This document shows positions 11,291-21,546 of a DNA stretch of 64,000 nucleotides, piece by piece (the stretch's first letter is position 1; each line of letters starts with the position of its first letter). The DNA is from Casuarina equisetifolia. Lineage: Eukaryota; Streptophyta; Magnoliopsida; Fagales; Casuarinaceae. The position numbers were made by a program, and so were the translations under genes. The notes beneath the pieces were generated by a model that worked only from the letters and a program-made list of their open reading frames with translations, was not told the origin of the DNA and made no database searches. The stretch is from the NCBI GenBank assembly GCA_028551475.1, contig CM052358.1, positions 21,044,853-21,108,852 of the forward strand. The letters run 5' to 3'.

Positions 11291-14200
11291 CTACACCTCC
11301 TCTTCTTCTTTGTCTAAAGCGTCAAGCTCAGCCTGAAAAACATCCTTCCACGTAATTTCACAATAAGGCCAGCGGAGTTGCTTAGGTTCAGAGGGCTCTG
11401 CAGTGGTGCCAGCAGCGTTCTTATTCTGCTCAGCTTCAGGTGCTTCTGAGCACTTTTCTGCTTCTTCTTCTTCTTCTTCAGCGTTATACTTATCTTCAGG
11501 TGATTTTGAGTGCTGTTGGTTAGCCTCTCTCTCAACTCGCCACTTGCATTGCCAAGCTTCTTCAAGCTTTTCAGCCAGATATTGTTGCTCTGCCTCCCAT
11601 TCCTGTCGGCTAAGTTGATCACCGGCATTCTTATTCCGCTCAGCGAACCACTCCTCTTTAGCCTCTTTCTCAACTCGCTGCTGCCACTCCAAAGCTTCGT
11701 CAAGCTTTCTTGCCTGGTACTCTTTTTCTGTCTCCGATTTCTGTTGGCTAAGTTGATCAGTGATTGCAGCAATTTCTATCTCAGGTTCCGGATCGTTTCT
11801 TTTCCGTTCAGCTTCAGGTGCTTTTGGGTGCTGCTCTTCGTCGGATTTGCTTTGAGCCCGACAAACATCCTTCTGCTCAAGTGTAAGAGAACTCACGCAG
11901 CCGGTGCTGATAGGCAACAGGACTGACCCAGATTGACGCTGCTGCTGCTGCTGCTCTTCACTTGAACCAACACTATCTTCATAACGTTTAGAGGGCCCTG
12001 CACTGGTGCCTCCGGCATTCATATTCCGCTCAACAAACCACTTCTCTTTAGCCTCTCTCTCAAGTCGCGTCTGCCTCTCCAAAGCCTCTTCAAGCATTGT
12101 TTCATCAAGTTCCTGTTGGGTAAGTTGATCACTGATTGCTGGAACAGCTATAACAGAATCGGGGTCCTTTCCATCATTCTCGTCTTGAATGGACTGCGGC
12201 TCTTCTGCACTACCAGTTGCCTGAAATACGAGAACACTCATTGACAAGACATTAGTTTCCGTCCAGGGTTCTTTACATATAACAAAACCAGTAACACACA
12301 CCTTAGCATCCTCGGGCTTTCCGCTATGCTTTTTCTTCTTTTTGTTCTTCTTCGATTTTTTTTGTCCTTGTTTTGGACTTGCACTACTTTTGTCGGTGTT
12401 CTTCGAGGCATCAAGAGCAAACTCTTCTAACAAAGTTCTTCTGACTGCCGCAGAAGCCTTCTCTGCAGCATCTTTGTTGACCAGATCCTCCAGGCGTTTC
12501 TAGAAACCAGAGTGAAAACATTCAGCAAATAAGCTATAAAAAACCTCAGAAATTTGAGGTAAAAATCACAAACCTGCAGGAACGACCGCAACATGGGCAC
12601 CACAACGAACCGATAATCACTAGCACACAACTTCTTGAGGGCATCAAGCGTAGCGTACAGGGCAATATCACTTGCAAGAATTAACACATCCAGTAGGAAA
12701 AGCTGCAACACTTGCATTGTGAGGTCAATCACGAACAAGGGGGAATCAACGTTAAATTTTGTAGATGTTTCACCCACCTGTTGATCCAAGTGTTGTCTCT
12801 GCTGCTGGAATTCCATCTCTATTTCAGTGTCTTCCTGTGTGACTTTCAGAATGCTCCATATGATATCCAACTCCAAGCTTCTAATGTCCTCCACAGCTTC
12901 ACCATCAGCCTTAATATCCGACCACCGCTTCCCCAGTATGCCCAAGTAACTCTGTAGAACGCCCTGTAACCTTATGTTTCTCACTTCTAAATACAGCTTT
13001 TCAACTCCTTCGAATGCTTCCCCGTACCTTGAAAACTGGAGTTTCATCTCAAGAAGCTTCTTCAGACGATGATATTCGGCTTCAGCAATTTTGAATAACT
13101 CATGTCCCCGGCTTCTGCCAGCTTTTCTCACGCTTGCCCATGTCTGTAATCGTTCTGGAATCGGAGGATCTCGCTCCCATAACCAATAGAAAAAAGCATC
13201 ATCGTCAGGGTCCAAATCTGTAAGGCAAGTACTAGAATCACCGACTGCATTTGCATCATCTTTAAGGTCAGTAGTCTCTGCTAGCAACAACCGCTCATCG
13301 AGAAGAATATCGGAGAATTCTTTGTTGAAAATGACCCTATCTCGAACGTCACGGTAAAAGTCCTGGTCGTCCGGAAGGGTTTCACCAATACAAGGCAATG
13401 CAACAACATTTGTCAAATCTTCCAACCATTCAAGAACACGTTTAAGCTCCGGAACCTCCAGAAAGCATACTGACTGTAAGTGATTCATGGTAAACATTTG
13501 ATCAACCTTCTTCTGTTCCGGAATATGGTTCCGCAGCAAGTCTTCTATCAAAAACTGCAGCCTTAGGAAATGGTTGGATCCAAACCACCCACTTCGTAAG
13601 AAATGTAGCAGCTTTGCTCGAATTTCCTTAATCATTCCTTCCCGGTTGCTGTCGTCACAAAGCGGCCAACTTTCCTGATGCAGAAGGATATTTGAGTCCA
13701 CTGCCATGATTTTGGCGGGCCACGACGATTCCACGGGCTTCCAAACGCCGTCTTCAACTCTCTTAATTAACGGTTCGCCTGCTTTATCTGGAATCATCGA
13801 CCGAAAAATACCGGAAAGAGTACCTAAATGTGCTTGAATTATATGCGAATCAATGGATTTGTCTGTAAGAAATCTGTCTCCGCACCAAAAGCATTTCCAA
13901 AACCTCCAACTCTTGGCCTCCCTAGCGAAATCTAACACTTCCTTCAGAAACTCTTCCGCCAAATCCTTCTCTGCCATGTTGTTCTTTGCGAAATGCGCTT
14001 GGAGTTCTTGGATTCCAATTTTCCGCATTGCCTTCTTTCTATCAACAGGCATGCCCGTCCAGAAGAGCTTCACTCGCCAGATTTTTTTCCACTGCTCTTT
14101 CATGTCGACCTTCTTTTCCTGTAAGAAATCCTCCGACCTCGCCGCTAGAATCTTCTTCTTCTTCTGGTGTAATGTCTCCATCTCGTTCTTGACCTCGAGC

Positions 14201-14772
14201 AGGGACCTATCCTCCAGGAGCCACTTCCACTTGTCCCTTTGCTTCCAAGGTTCAAGAACGATGATCTTGAGATTTGATCGCTCCCTGAGTTCCCAGAGTC
14301 TCCACCTAATCTTCATGTTCCGCTCTTCGGGCATCCTTTGAGTGGACCCTGGCTCCTCCGGCCTCTCGATCCTCACCCCGCGCTCGCATTCTTGGAACGC
14401 GTCTTCATGCTGCCTAAGCCTCAAGAGAACTTGGGCGTGGAAGAGCGCGCAAGAGGTGGACGTCGGTGCCAGCGCCGCGGCTTGGCTCGATGACTTTAGG
14501 GCCTTGACGAGGTGCTCTAGTCTCTTACTGGTACAGTCGCGGATCCGCGACGCCATTTTATAGTAGACAAGGCTTCGAGTGACGTCGATCACAGGGGAGG
14601 CGGAGTGGCGGGAAAGCGTCGACTCCAACATTTGCAGTGCTTCGGCGTATTTGTCGCAGTCGAGAGACCGCAGTGCATGATCGCATTCTCGGGCAACTTC
14701 GGTCATTGGATGAGTAGCGGTTTGAGGACGTTCAGAAGATGATGAAGCGACGGAGGAGAGGTCGAGGTCCAT
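11291..14772 (-). CDS. DUF627/DUF629 protein with charged linker, gene C
   Basis: Proposed join: 14772-12778 (ATG, 665 codons), 12702-12574, 12499-12302 and 12220-11291 (TAG), about 1083 aa. Introns of 75, 74 and 81 nt all have GT and AG ends. Splicing gives LRSFLQ-KRLEDLVNKDAAEK, the order known from full-length relatives, and removes the false ends of the two long unspliced frames. DUF627 covers about residues 25-135. DUF629 starts near 232, with the finger at C294, C297, H310 and H315. A Lys-rich tract (KKSKKNKKKKKHSGK) follows, then a Glu/Gln-rich coiled-coil-like linker containing LEREAKEKW and WQCKWRVEREA repeats. No UCH/USP catalytic box is present. This is the best preserved gene of the array; function unknown. 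Confidence 0.85.
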
Positions 14773-14990
14773 CTCAATGGAGGGAAGTGGAAATAAGTTG
14801 ATAGCAGTTTCAAATTAAGTAGGCGCACTCTAGAAGCTGTTTCTTTTTTATTTTTTTTTTCCTGCCAATTAATTACACTACTTCCAGATCATACAAATTC
14901 AGTTTAGGATTCAACTTTTACTTAAAAAAAGAAATTAAACAATGACAGAATAGTTAAAAAAAATGAAAATTATTTAAGAGATGAACAATG
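14773..14990 (-). promoter_or_regulatory. Conserved 5' flank of gene C
   Basis: It aligns with the flanks of A and D through the T-rich tract, the CCAATTAATTACACTAC-like block and the poly-A stretches. It is a candidate promoter or 5' UTR inferred from conservation only. Confidence 0.35.
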
Positions 14991-15002
14991 TTTTTAATTG
15001 TC

Positions 15003-15300
15003 TTAAATAAAAAATATGAAGTGATTTTTTTGGAAATGCATAAAAAAAATACATTGATAATTCAATGCTCCCAAGGAACTTGACAAATTCTTCTGTGACA
15101 GGAGGTTTACTTTAAAAGCATCAGAAGGCAAGACTTGCATGAAGGAAACAACGTTCAAGAAAACCAACCTACATGAACGAGTGAATGGAGGGGGTAACAC
15201 AAGAACCTTGGACTAAAAATTTCAAATGATGCTTTAGAAGTCTCTTCAAGAAATGTACGGGGTTTCGTCACCGTCAACAGGGTGAGAATTTTACATTTAG
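15003..15300 (-). repeat. E-tail segment upstream of gene C
   Basis: The minus strand carries the recurring segment with VLPSDAFKVNLLS and the block around GGTTTCGTCACCGTCAACAGGGTGA. Counterparts lie at about 724-1110 and, in part, 26014-26130. It always sits between an E-type copy and the start of a C/D-type gene. A 65-codon frame crosses it, but there is no convincing protein match. Confidence 0.55.
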
Positions 15301-15374
15301 ATCTGTGGGGTCAGCTTTCTTATGCACATTACTGGCAAGAAGAAACAATGTCTAATGGAAATGGGTTCAGAGAA

Positions 15375-17446
15375 CTATCTCTCGTCGGCTTCAGGGCCTT
15401 CAGATTGTTGTCGTTCATTTTTCTCTCTCTGATTTCTTCTCCGATCCAGAGATTGACTGATTTCAGCCCAGTTAACAGTCCCAAATTGTATGTCGCAGAA
15501 AGAAAAAGCGACTTCTCCCGATTGACTGATATGCTGCTGTTCAATGGATTCAGAGGAGATAACGGGCAGGCTGGTGGGCTTCTTCTTCTTCTTTGTTCTT
15601 TTTCTTCTTCTTCCTCTTCTTCGTTCTTCTTCTTCTACTGCTTCTTCTTCGTCTAAAGCGTCATACTCAACTTGAAAAACATCCTTCCACGTAATTTCAC
15701 TATCAGGTCCTCCGTGAATCCAGGGGATTTGCTTTGTTTCAGAGGGCTCTGCACCTTCTTCTTCTTCTTCTCCTCCGTCTTGTTCTTCTTCTTCTTCAGC
15801 GTCATCTTCAACTTGAAAGACATCATCTTCAAGTGATTTTGATTGCTGTTCTTTAGCCTCTCTCTCAACTCGCCACTTGCACTGCCAAGCTTCTTCTAGC
15901 TTTTCAGCCAGATATTGTTGCTCTGCCTCCCATTCCTGTCGGCTAAGTTGATCACCGGCATTCTTATTCCGCTCGGCGAACCACTTCTCCTTAGCCTCTT
16001 TCTCAACACGCCACTGCCACTCCAAAGCTTGATCAACCTTTCTTGCCTGATACTCTTGCTCTGCCTCCAACTCCTGTTGGGTAAGCTGATCAGTGATTGC
16101 AACAACTCCTATCTCAGGTTCCGGATCGTTTCTTTCCTGTTCGGCTTCAGATGCTTCTGAGTGCTGTTCGTTGTCGAATTCACTCTTAGACTGAAAAATA
16201 TCCTTCTGCTCAGGTGTACCAGAACCCACGTCGCTGAAAGGCAACGGAAGTGACCCAGTTTGAGGCTGCTGCTGCTCACTTGTACCAACATCATCTTCAA
16301 TACGTTCAGAGATCTCTGTACTGGTGTCACCGGCGTTTTCATTCTGCTCAGCTTCAGGTGCTTTTAAGGTCTGCTCTTCGTCGGATTCGCTCTTAGCCTG
16401 GAAAACATCCTTCTGCTCAGGTGTACAAGAACCCACGTCGCTGAAAGGCAACGGGAGTGACCCAGTTTGAGGCTGTTGCTGCTCACTTGTTCCAACATTA
16501 TCTTCAATACGTTCAGAGATCTCTGCACTGGTGTCACCGGCGTTTTTATCCTGCTCAGCTTCAGGTGCTTTTAAGGGCTGCTCTTCGTCGGATTCGCTCT
16601 TAGCCTGAGAAACATCCTTCTGCTCTGGTGTACGAGAACCCACTTCGCTGGAAGGCAACGAGAGTGACCCAGTTTGAGGTTGCTGCTGCTCACTTGTACC
16701 AACATTGTCTTCAGAGGGCTCCGCACTGGTGCCTCCGGCATTCTTATTCCGCTCCACGAACCACTTTTCTTTAGCCTCTCTCTCAAGTCGCCTCTGCCTC
16801 TCCAAAGCTTCTTCAAGCTTTCTTTCATCAAGTTCCTGTTGGGTAAGTTGATCAGTGCTGGCAGGAACACTTATAACAGAATCCGGATCATATCCATCAA
16901 TCTCCTTTTGAATCGAATGATGCTCTTCTGCAGTACCAGTTGCCTGTAATACAGGAACATTCATTGACAAGACATTAGTTTCCGTCCAAGATTCTTCACA
17001 TAGAACAAAACCACTAACACACACCTTAGCATCCTCGGCCTTTCTGCGACGCTTTTTCTTCTTTTTGTGCTTCGATTTTTTCTGTCCTTGTTTTGGACTT
17101 ACACTACTTTCTTCGGTGTTCTTCACGGCATCAATAGCAAGCTCTTCCGACAAAGTTCTTCTAACTGCCGCATAAGGCTTCTCTACAGCATCGTTGTTGA
17201 CCAGATTCCCCGGGCGTTCCTGCAAAGGAGCGATTTGCCTCAGAAAAATTAAAAAAGAGGCCTAAAAGAAGGTGAGACTACTCAAGAAGACAGCCTAGAG
17301 AAGCCAATAAAAACCTTCATGAATGACTTCAACGCGAAAACCAGCATGAATCGGTAATCATAACTACATAGATCGGAAAGTTTTAGCCACGTCTGCCGCC
17401 AACGGCGGAAGGAGCGCAACATCAATTTCGTCAAGTTGCAACGCGT
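15375..17446 (-). pseudogene. 5'-truncated DUF629-linker copy, gene E
   Basis: The main open frame runs from 17219 to a TGA at 15375. It starts after a good acceptor (CCTTTGCAG) with ERPGNLVNNDAVEK, equal to exon 3 of C, and continues through a 1569-nt exon 4 after an 81-nt GT-AG intron (16944-17024). Upstream, 17315-17389 still encodes DLCSYDYRFMLVFALKSFMK with a GT donor, but one base shifts the frame before it. The acceptor of that exon has decayed (TTGCAA). The DUF627 and DUF629 exons are missing altogether. Exon 4 has three tandem repeats of about 69 codons and ends in Lys/Arg-rich and FSFCDIQFGT segments. It could still make a linker-only protein of about 600 aa if transcribed, but a truncated pseudogene is more likely. 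Confidence 0.7.
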
Positions 17447-18847
17447 TCAACGATGACGATGATAAAGAGAGTTTTAACTTTTAGAATTGGGTTTCTAGCC
17501 TATAAAGAGGACTAGAATCTATAGAATTAATCAAATTAGACAATACTACAAGATTTGCTATAACTTATAGGATCAGTAGAGGTTGAATTTAATTGTAAAA
17601 CTTTAAGATTTCTTGTAATAGATGGGATTAATAAAAGGTGAATCTAACTACAACACTTTAAGATTTTTTTAAATCCACAATGAGTCCAAAATTTTAAGAT
17701 TTGATTTAATTGAGAAAATTAATAGAAGTTAACTTAACTACAAAGCTTTAAGATTCATTATAATCAGTTAGATGAATAGAGGTTGAACTCAACCACAAAA
17801 CTTCAAGATTTGTTATAACCGAAAAAATCAAAATTTTCTATAACTAATCAAATTAATAGAAATTGAACTCAATTACAGAACTCTAAGGTTTACAAATTAA
17901 TAGAAGTTGAACTTAACCACATAACTTAACTACATAACTCAAATTTATTTACCAATGATGATTCTCTAATAGTCAACGTTTTGACATAAATAAACCTTTC
18001 ACAAGACTCATTTTCTCCTTAAAATTGATTCAATGACTTAAATAATATGAGATTATATCAACTACAATTAAGATGGATTGTAAACTTTGCGGAGGTGTAA
18101 TATATCTAATTACAAGCTGGTTTTTTGGACCATAACTTCATCCATGATAATAAATGACTTACCAAACTTAGATTCTGATATGATTTAGATTTTAATTTAG
18201 ATTTAGATTTTTCTTAAAACTCTCTTGTAAGAAAGATTCACATTTCTTATTTCAAAAAGGACTATGCAATTGGAATTTAGTTAATGTAGAATGATTCAGA
18301 CTTACACCTAATTCATATAAAAGCATTATTGAGGAACTAAACTTGATTTTTCTCACCTATTAGGAAAAAGATTCTGATGTGATTTTCATTATAATTTGGA
18401 TTTTGATTTTGTTAAAACTATATTATGAGAAAGACACTTATGTTTTATTTCAAAAGGGACCATGCAATTGGAATTTTGATAATGTGGGAACTCCCTTGCC
18501 CAAGTGGTGAGTCCATCCAATCAAGGGTTCAAATCCCCTCCCCTCTCCTTGAATGTGAATTTTATTTGCCAACTTTCATGTTTAACTTTTCTAAATCAGC
18601 CCTTGTATTGTCTCTTGACCATGTAGTGCTGCACAAAATGGAAGTAAATAAGGTATAGTTTTCTTTAGGGTTTGCTTTTCCTTAGTATATAATTGTATTT
18701 AATTTCTCTTATTTTTTTGAGTTGTAAGGATTTTGGGAACACCGTTGTTGTCTCTCGTGAGGGTTGCTTGTGTAAATAAAACAAGTTTTATCCTTCATCC
18801 TCCTTTCATTAACCTGGGCATTCATCTAGCTCCATATTTTTCATCAA
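17447..18847. repeat. Duplicated upstream flank of gene E
   Basis: This noncoding, AT-rich stretch matches the flank of copy F (about 28420-30290) nearly throughout, apart from an 828-bp insertion in the F side. Repeated motifs such as AAACTTTAAGATTT and TTAATAGAAGTTGAA occur several times. Near 18495-18535 it holds Pol III-like boxes (TTGCCCAAGTGG and GGTTCAAATCC) that may mark a SINE remnant. No protein gene is seen. Confidence 0.7.
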
Positions 18848-19389
18848 GCAATGCCTTCTTTCTATCAAGATGCATGCCCGTCCAGAAGGACTTCACTGGC
18901 TAGATTTTTTTTCCATCACTCTTCAATATCGACTTTCTTTTCCTTCAAGAAATCCTCTGACCTCGCTACTACAGTCCTCTTCTTCATCTGGTGCAAGGTC
19001 TCAATTTCGTTTTTGACCTTAACCAGGGAATTATCGTCTAGGAGCTGCTTCCACTTGTCCCTTCCCTTCCAGATTCAAGAACGATGATCTTGAGATTTGA
19101 TTTCTCCTTGAGTTCCCATAGTCTCCACTAATCATCCTCTATCTCTCCGTCAGCATCCTGCGAGTTGTCCCTGGCTCTTCTGGCCTCTCAATCTTCACCC
19201 CGCGCTCGCATTCTTGGAGCACTGCTTCGTGCTGCTCAAACCTCGAGAACTTGGGTGTGGAAGAGCGCGCAAAAGGTGGACATTGGTGCTAGCCATGCAG
19301 CTCGCCTCAAGGACTCGTGGGCCTTGCTCAGGTACTCTAGTCTTGTGCTGGTACTACTGTGGATGCGCGACACCATTTTATGGTAAATG
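18848..19389 (-). pseudogene. B-type DUF627 fragment
   Basis: The minus strand from 19389 encodes MVSRIHSSTSTRLEYLSKAH and APMSTFCALFHTQVL, matching residues 54-98 of gene B. A two-base deletion near 19250 then shifts the frame. The match resumes through the Lys-rich region and stops abruptly at the equivalent of MRLDRKKALL (B residue about 233). At 19390 it joins directly to the spacer sequence also found at 9941. It is a relic of the B gene expected between D and E. Confidence 0.8.
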
Positions 19390-21409
19390 GTTGCTTGGAA
19401 AGTTCACGTTAGACAATCCCACAAACAAGAAGTGAAAAGGACTCTTTTATTACCTCCTCATTGTGTTAACTAGTTCTTGTGTTTCTTGATAAAGTTATTC
19501 TTTGTAAGAATTTCGGATATTTGAAGAACTCATTTTTTTCACCACCCCTTTAACAAATCCAGTGGTTTTATGGACCGCACTTATAATAACGATTGCTGTA
19601 CGAAAATTCAAAACCTAACATCAAAACTAACTCAAATAAAGGATCATCTCTCTAACGCCAGACTTTTTAAATTCTTGTGTACCAAATAAAATAATTCTAT
19701 TACCTCACTAGAAATAACAAAACTGAAAATCATTTAAATAATAAAATTCCCATTATTATGTTGTTCATTGATTTAACTAGTTCTCGTGTCTTTAGAATGG
19801 TTTTTTTCCTTTTACGGAGGAAAAGAACAAGTAAATAAATAGATTTGAAAAAGATATTATGGACTCTCAACAATAAAAAGAAACTTACATAACCCAAACA
19901 TTTTTAAATAACTAGACATTACAAAAGAATACACTAGAATCTTAGAATTTGACACACATTCAAGTGCACAATACATTAAAATTCAACCCTTTTCCTTAGT
20001 GTTGTTTGCTACGGCTCCAATCAACCTCCTAAGCTTTTCATGTTACTTAGTAGGACTTAAGTAAATATATTTGCTATTGGCTCTTCAATATTGTAGTGCT
20101 CTACTGCAATCTCACCCTTACTCATGCTTCCCTCAAGAAATACAACTTAGATTGTCAAGTTGTTTATACATCTTAGATTGTTAGTGCATCTTTCCCAATT
20201 ATTATCAAAAGTGTCTTGTTATAATTGTGAGTTTGTACAATTATTCAAAGTCTTTAGAACCATTCAAGTGTGCTAAATGTGTTTAACTTGCTAAAATGAA
20301 GTGGACTAGTACTTCACATGAACACAAATAATACACATGCTAAAAACGTGATATTTGGCTTAGTACCTATTAGATACAACAAGCATCCCATTAAACTCCT
20401 AATTATGAACTCATCAACCTTATCGGACCCTTCATTCTTTTCTAACTTTCCCTTTGGGAATTTGGGGTGTATCCCCACTCTTATTGTCACTTAAAACTTC
20501 TCCAATAACCTTTTAGAGAGTAAGTTTGTAAAATAGATATGTAATAGTTTCAAAGGCACTATGCACTTCCTTAATATTCTCTAGCAATTCTTCACTAGAA
20601 CTATTAAAGATTAAATGATCCACATAAAGAGAGACAATGTGGAAATTGGTACCTTTCGTTTTCAATGAATATGGCAGGCCCACTTGGGGGCTTCTTTTGT
20701 ATCCGTTTTTCCAAAAACGGTCACTTACCTTGTAGTCTACTTCTAATACTTGACAAATTTAATGGAGTAAGGCATGCAAACTCGTCTTTCTTTAGCCTCT
20801 ACCCATCCTTCAAAACAACGTCTACGGTCTTCCTAAATTGACCAAGACCAAAAACTTATCTCCCCCGTGTGTAAGCAAATTGCAATAGAAATGTGGCTTG
20901 GTAATAAGCTGATAGACAGGACTAATAATTAACCCACTCCCTTAATGGTGTTTATAGTAATATTTATAAATTGATCGACTTAAGAGGAGGTGTCCAGTGC
21001 CAGCAAGAATACGAGCGCCACGATACCATTGCTCAGACCTTGGCTGTCGTGCTCAGCCATTGTAATTGCCCGTGTAGTGCGTCGTGAGGCAATCAAGAAA
21101 ATCTCCCTCTGAGATGTCATGGAATTTTAGTTATATTTTTCATCATTTTGCTACGCAGTGCATCTTTCACATAGTCACGCAATTTACAAGATGAATGCAG
21201 TATCGTCTTCAAGAAATAAGCTGCTTCAGAGTGCGAATCAGCTTTAGGTGCTTCAGACTCTGCAGAGCGCCCACTGTCTGCTCTGTTCGTGTTTTCAATT
21301 CAGTTTCTGCACTATCAATTATCCAGTTTGATCTTTCAAAACAGTCAGGCAAACATAACAAACAGAAAACGCCCACTATATTTCTTAACCAACAAACTAC
21401 GATTTTCTT
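19390..21409. repeat. Duplicated spacer downstream of D with inserted retroelement debris
   Basis: Positions 19390-19799 and 20970-21409 match the C-side spacer (9941-10302, then 10391 onward). Between them about 1.17 kb of foreign AT-rich sequence is inserted. It includes a copia reverse transcriptase relic on the minus strand at about 20520-20690. Confidence 0.65.
20520..20690 (-). pseudogene. Copia reverse transcriptase fragment
   Basis: The minus strand reads FHIVSLYVDHLIFNSSSEEL and LENIKEVHSAFE. This corresponds to the catalytic block of Ty1/copia RT (LIVCLYVDDLIFTG ... EFK). The second Asp of YVDD is His here. Part of the same sequence, more decayed, recurs at about 30832-30955. Confidence 0.7.
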
Positions 21410-21469
21410 CTATTTCGCGAGCTGTGCTTTAGCCTTTCTATCAGCCCGCCACTTGCAATGCAAAGCTTG
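21410..21469 (-). other. Mini-exon or linker-repeat remnant downstream of gene D
   Basis: After TTTACTAG the minus strand reads QALHCKWRADRKAKAQLAK and then TAG. It is the counterpart of 11180-11239 behind gene C. Conservation of the open frame in both copies suggests that it was once a terminal exon. Confidence 0.4.
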
Positions 21470-21546
21470 CTAGTAAATATAAGGAATCCTTTCTTGGTCA
21501 CAATGACATGTCTGGGAACTTCAAGAAGTATCTTAGCCAATCAGCT

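Noticed and set aside
18490-18560. tRNA gene
   Set aside because: Box-like motifs are present, but no cloverleaf or anticodon arm can be drawn.
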